From: Anaerococcus provencensis
GTDB taxonomy: Bacteria; Bacillota; Clostridia; Tissierellales; Peptoniphilaceae
NCBI RefSeq assembly: GCF_000312365.2
Contig: NZ_HG003687.1
Location: 1 to 47,116, forward strand
DNA length: 47,116 nucleotides
Direction: 5' to 3'
Positions 10,059 through 19,006 of the stretch are shown here, one piece after another (within the stretch, counting starts at the first letter, position 1; every line of letters starts with the position of its first letter). A program made the translations under genes and the position numbers. Under the pieces are notes generated by a model that saw only the letters and a program-made list of their open reading frames with translations, had not been told where the DNA came from and did not search any database.

Positions 10059-10877
10059 ATGCAAGATTGTCTAACTATTATAATAATTAGTGACTCGACA
10101 GGTGAGACTGCAAACACCTACCTAAAATCAGTAACAACTCAGTTTCCAGACCTTGAGACAAGAATTATAAGGCGCCCTGATATCAGAAGTGAGGAAGAAA
10201 TCGACGAAATCATCAAAGAAATTCCGGAATATTCTCTGATAGTCCAAACGATAGCAGATTATGACCTAGCACAATACCTAAGAGAGCTTTCTGTAAAAAA
10301 CAATATCGAAGTCTTAGATATCTTGGACTTTGGCATAGAAAAGTTTGAAAAAATCACTGGCAAAAAGGCCGTCAGAGTACCAGGCCTTACCCGTGCCCTA
10401 TCCCAAGATTATTTCAAAATGATAGAAGCTATAGAATTTGCCATCCAATATGACGATGGCAAGGATCCTAGGGGATTCTTAAAATCTGATATAGTTCTCC
10501 TTGGAGTAAGCAGAACTAGCAAAACTCCAACAACAATGATCTTATCAACCAAAAACTATAAGGTTTCAAACTTGCCTTTGGTTCCAGAATCCAGACTGCC
10601 TCAAGAAATATTTGAAGTTGATCCAAGAAGAATAATTGGACTAATCATAGATCCAGACAAACTTGCTGACATAAGAGAGTCTAGGACCTTGGAATTGGGT
10701 CTTATAGGCAACTCTGTATACTACAAAGACCAGAGAATCCAAGCTGAACTAGCCTATGCCAAGGAAGTTTTCAAAGACTTAGATTGCAAGGTCATAGATG
10801 TAACCAACAACACCATAGAACAAACAGCAACAGAAATCGAAAGCTATTACAAGTCACAATTTGGCGAAGAAAATTAA
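10059..10877 (+). CDS. ppsR: Pyruvate, phosphate dikinase regulatory protein
   Basis: Bifunctional Ser/Thr kinase and Pi-dependent phosphorylase (DUF299) that switches pyruvate phosphate dikinase off and on. The N-terminal ISDSTGETANTY and the P-loop-like GVSRTSKTPTTM (about residues 148-159) are diagnostic. Length (272 residues) is normal. The target enzyme is not in this window. The gene follows glyS by 9 nt and precedes guaA by 19 nt. Confidence 0.93.
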   Translation: MQDCLTIIIISDSTGETANTYLKSVTTQFPDLETRIIRRPDIRSEEEIDEIIKEIPEYSLIVQTIADYDLAQYLRELSVKNNIEVLDILDFGIEKFEKITGKKAVRVPGLTRALSQDYFKMIEAIEFAIQYDDGKDPRGFLKSDIVLLGVSRTSKTPTTMILSTKNYKVSNLPLVPESRLPQEIFEVDPRRIIGLIIDPDKLADIRESRTLELGLIGNSVYYKDQRIQAELAYAKEVFKDLDCKVIDVTNNTIEQTATEIESYYKSQFGEEN

Positions 10878-10896
10878 AAAAAGATAGGAAGTATAA

Positions 10897-12429
10897 ATGA
10901 GCTTAAATAAAATTATTGTCCTAAACTTTGGGGGCCAAACAGACCAACTAATCGTAAGAAGAGTCAGAGAACTTGGAGTATACGCTGAGCTACACCCATG
11001 TGATGTAGACATAGATTCCCTAGACTTAGAGGGACTTGCAGGCATAATACTCACAGGTGGACCACAATCAGTAAACGATGCGCAGAGCCTTAGAGCAGAT
11101 AAGAAAATATTTGAACTAGGAGTACCAATACTTGGCATTTGCTATGGACTTCAATACATCAACTTCAACTTTGGTGGAGAAATCGAAACACCAAAAAACG
11201 GCGAATACGGCAAAACACCACTATTTGTAGATAAAAATTCTAGTATTTTCCAGAATATTCCACAAGAATCAACCATTTGGATGAACCATAGGGATAGAAT
11301 CAGCAAGCTTGCAGATGGCTTTAAGAAAACAGCTTGGACCCTAAACTGCCCAGTAGCAGGCATGGAAAACAAAGACAAAAATATCTACGCAGTACAATTC
11401 CACCCAGAAGTAGTACACTCAGAATACGGCAAGATCATGATAGCAAACTTTGTCCTAAACATCTGTAAGGCTGAACAAACATGGAAAATGGACGACTACG
11501 CCCAAAAAATGATAGAAGAAATCAAAGAAAAATACGCTGGCGAAAAGATGATTTGCGCCCTATCAGGAGGAGTAGACTCCTCAGTAGCAGCAACCATAGT
11601 ATCAAAAGCAATTGGCGATAATCTCCAATGTATATTTGTTGACCACGGTCTCCTACGCAAAAACGAAGCAGAAGAAGTCATGGAAACCTACAAAAACTTA
11701 GGACTAAAAGTCAAAAAAGTAGACGCAGCCAAGGAATTCCTAGACCTACTAAAGGGAGTAGAAGATCCAGAAACAAAAAGAAAAATCATAGGCAACCACT
11801 TCATAGAAGTATTTGAAAGAGAAGCCAAAGAATTTGGTGATGCCAAATACCTAGTCCAAGGAACAATCTACCCAGACGTCATAGAATCTGGCAAAGACAA
11901 AGCAAGTGTCATAAAAAGCCACCACAACGTAGGCGGTTTACCAGAAGATATGCTATTTGAAGGACTAGTAGAACCACTAAGAGACCTCTTCAAAGACGAA
12001 GTAAGAGCCCTTGGTGAAACAATAGGAGTCCCACACGACATGGTATGGCGCCAACCATTCCCAGGACCAGGCCTTGGAATTAGAGTAATGGGCGACATAA
12101 CAGAAGAAAAACTAGAAATAGTAAGAGAAACAGACGCAATACTTAGAGAAGAAGTCAAAAACGCAGGCCTTAACGAAGACATCTGGCAATACTTCACAGT
12201 ATGGACACCAATCAAAACAGTAGGAGTAAAAGGAGACGCCAGAGCCTACGAAAACGTCATAGCAATCAGAGCAGTAGAATCCACCGACGCCATGACAGTA
12301 GAAGCATCTAACCTACCATTCGACCTACTCCAAACCCTTTCAAGCAGAATGATAAACGAAGTAGCCGGAGTCGGCAGAGTAGTGTATGATATAACATCCA
12401 AACCACCTGGAACTATCGAATGGGAATAA
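10897..12429 (+). CDS. guaA: GMP synthase (glutamine-hydrolysing)
   Basis: Converts XMP to GMP with glutamine and ATP. The class I amidotransferase domain has the nucleophile in GICYGLQ and the catalytic His/Glu in HPEVVHSE. The ATP pyrophosphatase loop is LSGGVDSS, and the C-terminal dimerisation domain ends SKPPGTIEWE. Length (510 residues) is normal. The last codons are the attachment site of the element that follows, and the reading frame is kept intact by the insertion. Its likely original terminator now lies at 27191-27217, on the far side of the element. Confidence 0.98.
   Translation: MSLNKIIVLNFGGQTDQLIVRRVRELGVYAELHPCDVDIDSLDLEGLAGIILTGGPQSVNDAQSLRADKKIFELGVPILGICYGLQYINFNFGGEIETPKNGEYGKTPLFVDKNSSIFQNIPQESTIWMNHRDRISKLADGFKKTAWTLNCPVAGMENKDKNIYAVQFHPEVVHSEYGKIMIANFVLNICKAEQTWKMDDYAQKMIEEIKEKYAGEKMICALSGGVDSSVAATIVSKAIGDNLQCIFVDHGLLRKNEAEEVMETYKNLGLKVKKVDAAKEFLDLLKGVEDPETKRKIIGNHFIEVFEREAKEFGDAKYLVQGTIYPDVIESGKDKASVIKSHHNVGGLPEDMLFEGLVEPLRDLFKDEVRALGETIGVPHDMVWRQPFPGPGLGIRVMGDITEEKLEIVRETDAILREEVKNAGLNEDIWQYFTVWTPIKTVGVKGDARAYENVIAIRAVESTDAMTVEASNLPFDLLQTLSSRMINEVAGVGRVVYDITSKPPGTIEWE
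12415..12429. repeat. attL: left copy of the guaA core site
   Basis: ATCGAATGGGAATAA, the last five guaA codons, recurs as ATTGAATGGGAATAA at 27178-27192. The 12-bp core GAATGGGAATAA is identical in both; differences upstream fall at codon third positions. Confidence 0.85.
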
Positions 12430-12517
12430 TATACTAACTTAATTTGAATGGGGAACTCCAATTTTCAACGGTTTTAAAAGTATAAATTAATGAAATTAAG
12501 TTAAAATTAATATAGTT

Positions 12518-12537
12518 CCCTTCCAAAACCCTGCCAA
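12518..12537 (+). repeat. Left arm-type site (integrase N-domain binding candidate)
   Basis: CCCTTCCAAAACCCTGCCAA matches the right-end site 27101-27120 at 18 of 20 positions in the same orientation. Each contains two CCCTnCC units spaced by AAAA, as expected for arm-type sites of Tn916-like integrases. It lies 89 nt inside the left core. Confidence 0.6.
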
Positions 12538-12558
12538 ATAATTAGGTTACAAAATAAA

Positions 12559-12826
12559 AATGAAAAAATCGAAGATTTTAACTATGGCGCCTTTTGTTAT
12601 TTTACAAATATGAGTATAATCGCCTACTCATTTTGTCAAATATCAAAGGGCGCCTTATCTTTATATAGATAATCGGTAGGTCGTAGGCAAGTGTTAACCG
12701 AAAAAATATCTGTAATGAAACGTAATGGAATAATAAATAAAGCGTGTTATATTTTATCTCATAGTGCTTTATTTTGTATGAAATGAAGTGTAATGAAGGA
12801 GATTTTTGAATTAACTCTTGCCGTAT
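12559..12826. ncRNA. Structured repeat copy A (full length)
   Basis: Two domains. Domain 1 is a long hairpin: GGCGCCTTTTG (12586-12596) pairs with CAAAGGGCGCC (12644-12654), then TATTT/AAATA, a TA/TC internal loop, CAAA/TTTG and ATGAGT/ACTCAT (12610-12615 with 12626-12631), closing a loop that starts ATAATC. A small hairpin AAAATC-GAA-GATTTT precedes it. Domain 2 has an outer helix GGCAAGTGTTAA (12686-12697) with TTAACTCTTGCC (12811-12822), an inner helix with one mismatch, and an apical stem AAATAAAGC/GCTTTATTT. Copies B and C keep the pairing with different sequences. The strand is not settled. Confidence 0.7.
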
Positions 12827-13044
12827 AATCCACGTTGGAATTAGAAGTTTAGAGAGTTGTTATTTATATTGTAGGATTATGGGTCTTCGGAATATATAGT
12901 GGAATTACTTTCTTAATAGTTTAAAAACAACTGGTGTTTAAATCGGATTTTCTGGTGGGATGTTAGGACAATCAATAGTATTATATAAAAGCATCAATCA
13001 CATACGAGTGATACGTTGGGGAAAAATAAAATAGTCCAATTTAC

Positions 13045-13076
13045 TTGACCGCGTACTATGGTACACGGTTTATAAT
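13045..13076 (+). promoter_or_regulatory. MerR-type promoter and operator
   Basis: -35 TTGACC (13045-13050) and -10 TATAAT (13071-13076) are overlong in spacing (20 bp). Between them lies the dyad ACCGCGTAC-TATG-GTACACGGT (13048-13069), the usual MerR binding layout in which Hg(II)-MerR untwists the promoter. Confidence 0.85.
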
Positions 13077-13096
13077 ATTCATGGGGGTGAAATAAG

Positions 13097-13489
13097 ATGA
13101 TTTACCGTATTAGTGAGTTTGCAGAAAAATGTGGCGTTAATAAAGAAACGATTAGATATTACGAGCGAAAAAATTTACTACAAGAACCTCACCGAACGGA
13201 AGCTGGTTATAGGATATATTCATATGATGACGTTAAGCGTGTTGGGTTTATTAAACGAATACAGGAACTTGGATTTTCTTTAAACGAGATTTATAAATTA
13301 CTTGGTGTTGTAGATAAAGATGAAGTTCGTTGTCAAGATATGTTCGAATTTGTTTCTAAAAAACAAATGGAAGTTCAAAAACAAATAGAGGATTTAAAAC
13401 GAATTGAAACTATGTTAGACGACTTAAAACAACGATGTCCAGATGAAAAGCAATTACATTCGTGTCCAATAATAGAAACATTAACATGA
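13097..13489 (+). CDS. merR: Mercury-responsive regulator MerR
   Basis: Hg(II)-sensing activator/repressor of the mer genes. The N-terminal winged helix shows the MerR signature NKETIRYYERKNLL. The three mercury-binding cysteines are at residues 79 (VRCQD), 114 (QRCPD) and 123 (HSCPI), the spacing of Gram-positive MerR. Length (130 residues) is normal. A GGGGGTG ribosome site precedes it and the operator lies directly upstream. It is the first gene of a merR-merA pair without merT, merP or merB, so uptake of mercury would rely on diffusion or on other transporters. Confidence 0.95.
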   Translation: MIYRISEFAEKCGVNKETIRYYERKNLLQEPHRTEAGYRIYSYDDVKRVGFIKRIQELGFSLNEIYKLLGVVDKDEVRCQDMFEFVSKKQMEVQKQIEDLKRIETMLDDLKQRCPDEKQLHSCPIIETLT

Positions 13490-13513
13490 GAGATTAACGA
13501 AAGGGGATTTATT

Positions 13514-15154
13514 ATGAATAAATTTAAGGTAAACATTCAAGGAATGACCTGTGCGGGTTGTGAAAAACACGTTGAATCAGCACTTGAAAAGATAGGTGCT
13601 AAAAATATTGAGTCTAGTTTTCGTCGTGGTGAAGCAGTATTTGAACTACCTAATGATATTGAGGTTGAAAGTGCAATAAAGGCGATTGATGAAGCAAATT
13701 ACAAAGCCAGAGAAATTGAAGAAGTATCATCACTAGAAATCGTGGCGTTAAGTAATGAAGACAATTATGACCTTCTTATTATTGGTTCTGGTGCTGCTGC
13801 CTTTTCATCGGCAATTAAAGCTATAGAATACGGTGCAAAAGTTGGAATGATTGAGCGTGGAACGGTTGGGGGAACCTGTGTGAATATTGGCTGTGTTCCG
13901 TCAAAAACTCTTCTTAGGGCAGGGGAAATCAATCATTTATCAAAAGACAACCCGTTTATAGGTTTACAAACATCCGCTGGAGAAGTGGATTTAGCTAGTT
14001 TAATCACGCAAAAGGATAAATTGGTGAGCGAACTTCGTAATCAAAAATATGTGGATTTAATTGATGAATATAATTTTGATTTAATTAAAGGTGAAGCAAA
14101 ATTCGTTGATGCTAGTACGGTTGAGGTCAATGGGGCAAAGTTATCTGCAAAACGCTTTTTAATTGCAACAGGTGCATCTCCTTCATTGCCCCAAATTTCA
14201 GGACTTGAAGAAACGGACTATTTAACTAGTACAACACTTCTTGAATTAAAGAAAATACCAAAACGATTAACTATAATTGGTTCAGGATACATTGGAATGG
14301 AGCTTGGACAACTATTTCATCATTTAGGTTCAGAAATAACGCTTATGCAAAGAAGTGAGCGACTTTTAAAGGAGTATGATCCTGAGATTTCAGAGTCAGT
14401 TGAAAAAGCGTTAATTGAACAGGGTATAAACCTTGTCAAAGGGGCAACTTTTGAGCGTGTTGTACAAAGTGGAGAGATAAAAAAGGTTTACGTAACAGTA
14501 AATGGCAGTAAAGAAGTTATTGAATCAGATCAGTTACTTGTTGCCACTGGAAGAAAACCAAATACGGATTCTTTAAATTTAAGTGCAGCAGGTGTTGAAA
14601 CTGGAAAAAATAATGAAATCCTGATCAATGATTTTGGTCAAACAAGTAATGAAAAGATTTATGCAGCAGGAGATGTGACGTTAGGACCGCAATTTGTATA
14701 TGTAGCAGCCTATGAAGGTGGAATTATTACTGATAATGCTATCGGTGGATTAAACAAAAAAATAGATTTATCGGTAGTTCCTGCTGTTACGTTTACGAAT
14801 CCGACGGTTGCAACGGTTGGTTTAACAGAAGAACAAGCAAAAGAGAAAGGGTATGATGTGAAGACATCTGTATTACCTTTAGATGCTGTTCCAAGAGCAA
14901 TTGTAAACCGTGAAACAACCGGTGTATTTAAACTAGTAGCAGATGCAGAAACACTAAAAGTATTAGGGGTTCATATTATATCTGAGAATGCAGGAGATGT
15001 CATCTATGCAGCATCATTAGCTGTTAAATTTGGCTTAACGATAGAAGATTTAACAGAAACCCTAGCACCATATTTAACAATGGCTGAAGGGCTAAAATTA
15101 GCTGCACTTACGTTCGATAAAGATGTTTCGAAATTATCTTGTTGTGCAGGCTAA
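13514..15154 (+). CDS. merA: Mercuric reductase MerA
   Basis: NADPH flavoenzyme that reduces Hg(II) to volatile Hg(0). One N-terminal heavy-metal-associated domain carries the GMTCAGC motif (Cys13, Cys16). The FAD site GSGAAAF starts at residue 91 and the redox disulphide is Cys122/Cys127 in [13 protein letters not shown]. The C-terminal Cys pair for mercury delivery is present in SCCAG at the very end. All catalytic elements are intact, so it should be active. It uses a different codon style from the core genes (for example more GTT, GGT and CGT), which fits recent acquisition. Confidence 0.97.
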   Translation: MNKFKVNIQGMTCAGCEKHVESALEKIGAKNIESSFRRGEAVFELPNDIEVESAIKAIDEANYKAREIEEVSSLEIVALSNEDNYDLLIIGSGAAAFSSAIKAIEYGAKVGMIERGTVGGTCVNIGCVPSKTLLRAGEINHLSKDNPFIGLQTSAGEVDLASLITQKDKLVSELRNQKYVDLIDEYNFDLIKGEAKFVDASTVEVNGAKLSAKRFLIATGASPSLPQISGLEETDYLTSTTLLELKKIPKRLTIIGSGYIGMELGQLFHHLGSEITLMQRSERLLKEYDPEISESVEKALIEQGINLVKGATFERVVQSGEIKKVYVTVNGSKEVIESDQLLVATGRKPNTDSLNLSAAGVETGKNNEILINDFGQTSNEKIYAAGDVTLGPQFVYVAAYEGGIITDNAIGGLNKKIDLSVVPAVTFTNPTVATVGLTEEQAKEKGYDVKTSVLPLDAVPRAIVNRETTGVFKLVADAETLKVLGVHIISENAGDVIYAASLAVKFGLTIEDLTETLAPYLTMAEGLKLAALTFDKDVSKLSCCAG

Positions 15155-15395
15155 GGGAACTTTTTTTACAACTCCCTATTCAAGTGAACCAGCTAATACT
15201 GTACTAAAGGTGTGCAGTAGTTTAGCAAAGTCTACAAAAGATTTCATACACTATTTTGCGATCACCCATTATATAAATGCTTTAAGGGATTTTCTAAGTG
15301 CATTTGTGGTCACAAAAATAATTTAACACTAATGATTTCGACATCAAATCTATAATTGATACCTTAACACCGCAGAGTAATAAAGGATGAACAAT

Positions 15396-16718
15396 ATGTC
15401 AGACTTATTATCCCTACCAGACATTAAAACAATAGAACCACCACAAGAAAATGAAACCGATATGATGTTTAAAGTTGAAGCAGTCGGACCACCTGAACGT
15501 TGTCCTGAATGTGGTTTTGACAAGTTGTACAAACACAGTTCAAGAAATCAACTAATTATGGATTTGCCCATTCGTTTAAAGCGAGTGGGCTTACAATTGA
15601 ACCGTAGACGATACAAGTGTCGTGAATGCGGATCTACCTTCTGGGAACGCCTAATATCTGTAGATGAAAAGCGTAGTATGACCAAAAGGCTTTTAAAGTC
15701 CATTCAAGAGCAATCCATGTCTAAGACCTTTGTAGAAGTCGCAGAAAGCGTTGGTGTTGACGAGAAAACTATTAGGAACGTTTTTAAGGACTATGTGGCA
15801 CTCAAAGAACGTGAATACCAGTTTGAAACTCCTAAGTGGCTTGGGATAGACGAGATACATATTATCCGTAGACCTCGGCTTGTATTGACTAATATTGAAC
15901 GCAGGACTATTTATGACATCAAGCCAAACCGTGACAAGGAAACAGTCATCCAACGTCTTTCAGAAATCAGTGACAGGACTTATATTGAGTACGTCACAAT
16001 GGATATGTGGAAGCCTTACAAAGACGCAGTGAACACTATCCTTCCACACGCTAAAGTTGTCGTAGATAAGTTTCATGTAGTTAGAATGGCTAATCAAGCC
16101 TTAGATAACGTCAGAAAGTCTTTGAAAGCCCATATTAGCCAAAAAGAAAGACGTACCCTTATGCGTGAAAGGTTTATCCTTCTAAAGCGTAAACACGATC
16201 TAAATGAACGTGAATCATTCCTCTTAGATACTTGGTTAGGTAATCTTCCTGCTTTAAAAGAAGCCTATGAACTCAAAGAAGAGTTTTACTGGATATGGGA
16301 TACTCCTGATCCAGATGAAGGTCGTCTTCGTTATAGTCAATGGAGACACCGTTGTATGTCCAGTAACTCTAAAGACGCATATAAAGACCTCGTGAGAGCC
16401 GTAGACAACTGGCATGTCGAAATATTCAACTACTTTGATAAAAGGCTCACTAACGCTTATACGGAGTCAATTAACAGCATTATTAGGCAGGTAGAGCGAA
16501 TGGGTAGAGGTTACTCGTTTGATGCCTTACGAGCCAAAATCCTTTTCAATGAGAAGCTCCATAAAAAGCGTAAGCCACGATTTAATTCAAGTGCTTTCAA
16601 TAAAGCTATGTTATACGATACTTTCAATTGGTATGAAGTGAATGATCACGACATTACAGACAACTTTGGTGTCGATTTTTCCACACTTATTAAGAATTTG
16701 GAGAAGGGTGATTTATAA
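15396..16718 (+). CDS. ISL3-family transposase
   Basis: DDE transposase of the ISL3 family, about 440 residues. The N-terminal zinc-ribbon has CPECGF and a second pair CRECGS. A helix-turn-helix follows (KTFVEVAESVGVDEKTI), then the DDE domain beginning WLGIDEIHI with the second Asp in VTMDMWKPY and HVVRMANQALD nearby. The C-terminal part (NAYTESINSIIRQVERMGRG) supplies the last acidic residue. I prefer ATG 15396 because AAAGG ends directly before the in-frame ATG 15387, leaving it no spacer. The frame is intact, so the element may still move. Confidence 0.92.
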   Translation: MSDLLSLPDIKTIEPPQENETDMMFKVEAVGPPERCPECGFDKLYKHSSRNQLIMDLPIRLKRVGLQLNRRRYKCRECGSTFWERLISVDEKRSMTKRLLKSIQEQSMSKTFVEVAESVGVDEKTIRNVFKDYVALKEREYQFETPKWLGIDEIHIIRRPRLVLTNIERRTIYDIKPNRDKETVIQRLSEISDRTYIEYVTMDMWKPYKDAVNTILPHAKVVVDKFHVVRMANQALDNVRKSLKAHISQKERRTLMRERFILLKRKHDLNERESFLLDTWLGNLPALKEAYELKEEFYWIWDTPDPDEGRLRYSQWRHRCMSSNSKDAYKDLVRAVDNWHVEIFNYFDKRLTNAYTESINSIIRQVERMGRGYSFDALRAKILFNEKLHKKRKPRFNSSAFNKAMLYDTFNWYEVNDHDITDNFGVDFSTLIKNLEKGDL

Positions 16719-16742
16719 GCCCTTTTCCACCATGAAATCCGA

Positions 16743-16881
16743 ATACCCAGGATTATTTTAACCGAAAACTTTGTAATGAAACGAAATGGAGATATAATTG
16801 AACACCATTAGGTCTATTAAAGTGTTCTAATTATAGCGTAAAGTAGTGTAGTGGAAAAATTTGAATTAAAATAATCCGTAG
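16743..16881. ncRNA. Structured repeat copy B (domain 2 only)
   Basis: Outer helix GGATTATTTTAA (16750-16761) pairs perfectly with TTAAAATAATCC (16866-16877), a different sequence from copies A and C but the same position. Inside are the conserved CCGAA and TGAA flanks, TGTAATGAAACG, and an apical stem TATAATTGAACAC/GTGTTCTAATTATA with one bulged T. Domain 1 is missing; the boundary coincides with the mer/ISL3 unit, which may have removed it. Confidence 0.65.
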
Positions 16882-16943
16882 GGATCAGTCAGATAAATGA
16901 AATTAATATCGTAGAAAAAATTTTTCAACTAATTTGAATATTT

Positions 16944-17204
16944 AATGAAAAAATCGAAGATTTTATCCTTGGCATCTTTTGAAACTTTACTAATTGAGTA
17001 TAATCAACCACTAAATTTGTCAAGTTTCAAATAATGCCGAAAGTAGGATAATCGAAAACTTAATCATAGGCAAATTTTAACCGAATATATTCCTGGAATC
17101 AAACGTAATGAAGGTATATTTGAACACCATGGTTTATTAACATGTTCTAAACATAACGTAGTGAAGAGCAATGTAAGGAATTTATGAATTAAATTTTGCC
17201 GTAA
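16944..17204. ncRNA. Structured repeat copy C (full length)
   Basis: Same architecture as copy A. Domain 1: GGCAT (16971) pairs with ATGCC (17034-17038), a 2x2 mismatch, then TTTGAAACTT/AAGTTTCAAA perfect, the same TA/TC internal loop, and a loop beginning ATAATC. Domain 2: GGCAAATTTTAA (17070-17081) with TTAAATTTTGCC (17189-17200), then ATATATTCC/GGAATTTAT with one mismatch, and an apical stem near TTTGAACA/TGTTCTAAA. Its right end overlaps the last codons of the minus-strand gene ending at 17189. Confidence 0.7.
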
Positions 17205-19006
17205 GAATCATTTAGAAATACGGATATAGGTTGTTTTAATATATTATCTTTAGTATTCTTATCAAGTTTATTCAAGTAATAGAAGGCATCTTCATTTCTT
17301 TCTAACAATAAATTCGCTGCAAATTTATATAGATTATCATTTGATTCTTTTTCTAATAAAATTATATTACTAATATCTATATCGGTTAAAGTATTTCTTC
17401 TTTTTTTGGATTGATAATGATTCAGCTTATTTATATAGTAATTATTATTATTTTTATCATTATCCAAAATCCATTTTGAAAAATCTTCCGCAAAAATTAA
17501 AAGTTTATCTTTTTGATTTTCATCCGTACTAATATCACTAGCTTTTAAGGTTTCGAGTAGAAAATGTCTACCATCAGAAAATTTAATATCCTCATCATCG
17601 ATATTTTTAAAAGATTCCTTGATAAGATAGAAATTTAAATTACTAATTGCAGCTAGTAGATCCGAGTCTAGAATAATAAACTTTGAAGTATTGATTTTAA
17701 TAGATAGATCCTTGTTTCTCTCATAATAAAAGTTATCGAACTCTACTCGATTATAATCGTATAACCAATATTCATCACCATCTTTAATAGCAATTACTAA
17801 TATTTTTAAATTTCCTATTGATATAGCTCTAACAATAAATGGCTTTTCTTCATTTAAATTTAATTTCTGATTATCAATCATTGAATAGACTAAAGATGAT
17901 AAATTTATCCAATGATTTTCTGTTAAATCACTTATATTAATATCATCATAGCATCCTAGCTCATCTAAAAGTTGGACACATTTTTTAAAAAAATCTAGTC
18001 TCTCGCGCTCAAATGAATAGTTAAAATCACCCTCAGTCTTATTATTTATATCAAAGTCCATAAATAAGCCATCGAAATAATATCCACCATTATCAAGCGC
18101 ATCGAGAATAAACTCTAAGTCGTGAGTAAGGTATCTTAAATTATTAGTAAGGGTTACTTTTGTGTACATAGTATCATCTTGATTGATTTTTATATGTACG
18201 CTATCCCCAATAGTAATGGTTTTTATATCCTTAGTATCTATAGCTTTCACTTGTTTATAGTAAATTTTATCATCTATAGTTATATCGACATCATAGTTAT
18301 ATGATAAAGAATTTCCTTTAATTATTTCTTTTAATGGTACAATTGTATTATCATCACCCATAACCGCATAACCATACAACTCGTCATTTAGTAAAAATTC
18401 GTGGGGGTCCTCGCTTCCTAGTGGTGTGTGATAAAATCTAACCCCCTTAAAATCACCGTTCTTCACTAAATCATTATAATTCTTTAATGTTAGATTTTTT
18501 ATGTTGGCTTGTCTATTATTATTATCCAAAAAATTAAAAAAAATCTTTGCTATTTCATCAGGCTCATCAGGGAGCTTTTTCAATTCTATAGATATTTTTT
18601 TTTCAGCATTACTATTGCTTAGAATTTTATTTATTTTTACTGGTAAAAGATCAGAGTAATAAATTTCACTATTAACAATGTCAGCTTCATTAATATACAC
18701 AACAAAAAAAATAGCACCCAATTCTTTGAAATAATTTTCTAAATCAACTTTATTTGCTTGAAAAGTTATCTTTTTTTTGGGAATAGGTTGTGATGTACCT
18801 TTTACTTGAACTGGGACACGCCCCAATATATCAGAACTAGATAAGTTTGACTCAAAATCTGCACTTGGTTTATATACGTACACGCTACCATCCCAAATAG
18901 GTTCTTTATCATTTTCATTAATGTGAGTCGGGTCTAAATATTTACAATTTGCTAATACTGTTTTAATTCTACTGATAGAAATTAATTCTTTTTTCTTTGA
19001 ATCCAA
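17189..19006 (-). CDS. Large DUF4365-like protein, putative nuclease of a defence operon
   Basis: 605 residues. The N-terminal ~150 residues resemble DUF4365: an acidic/Asp region (EPIWDGSVYVY) followed by GRVPVQVKGTSQP and a later block ELGAIFFVVYI. The D...QVK pattern is that of PD-(D/E)xK nucleases. The remaining ~450 residues are not recognised; they are rich in Asn, Asp and Lys with no membrane segment. The start is TTG with AGGAG seven nt upstream. It overlaps the DUF262-HNH gene by 25 bp, so they are co-expressed. Its last codons lie within structured repeat C, which may have altered the C-terminus. The nuclease role is inferred. Confidence 0.7.
   Translation of the reverse strand: MDSKKKELISISRIKTVLANCKYLDPTHINENDKEPIWDGSVYVYKPSADFESNLSSSDILGRVPVQVKGTSQPIPKKKITFQANKVDLENYFKELGAIFFVVYINEADIVNSEIYYSDLLPVKINKILSNSNAEKKISIELKKLPDEPDEIAKIFFNFLDNNNRQANIKNLTLKNYNDLVKNGDFKGVRFYHTPLGSEDPHEFLLNDELYGYAVMGDDNTIVPLKEIIKGNSLSYNYDVDITIDDKIYYKQVKAIDTKDIKTITIGDSVHIKINQDDTMYTKVTLTNNLRYLTHDLEFILDALDNGGYYFDGLFMDFDINNKTEGDFNYSFERERLDFFKKCVQLLDELGCYDDINISDLTENHWINLSSLVYSMIDNQKLNLNEEKPFIVRAISIGNLKILVIAIKDGDEYWLYDYNRVEFDNFYYERNKDLSIKINTSKFIILDSDLLAAISNLNFYLIKESFKNIDDEDIKFSDGRHFLLETLKASDISTDENQKDKLLIFAEDFSKWILDNDKNNNNYYINKLNHYQSKKRRNTLTDIDISNIILLEKESNDNLYKFAANLLLERNEDAFYYLNKLDKNTKDNILKQPISVFLNDSYGKI

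Larger units (their letters stand above)
12944..16742. mobile_element. Mercury-resistance unit carried by an ISL3-family element
   Basis: merR, merA and an ISL3 transposase lie together on the + strand. The sequence CGGATTTTCTGGTGG at 12944 resembles the inverse complement of the segment behind the transposase (CCACCATGAAATCCG, ending 16742), with a few mismatches, which suggests imperfect terminal inverted repeats. I could not find a convincing 8-bp target duplication. ISL3-family elements with passenger genes are known. Exact ends are uncertain. Confidence 0.45.

Noticed and set aside
15123..15326. 67-codon open frame overlapping the end of merA
   Set aside because: It begins inside merA in another frame, has no ribosome site and no recognisable sequence.
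12559..17204. OMEGA/HEARO, retron or CRISPR-associated RNA
   Set aside because: No IscB, TnpB, reverse transcriptase or cas gene is inside the element, and there are no short regularly spaced repeats. The HNH domain nearby belongs to a DUF262 protein.
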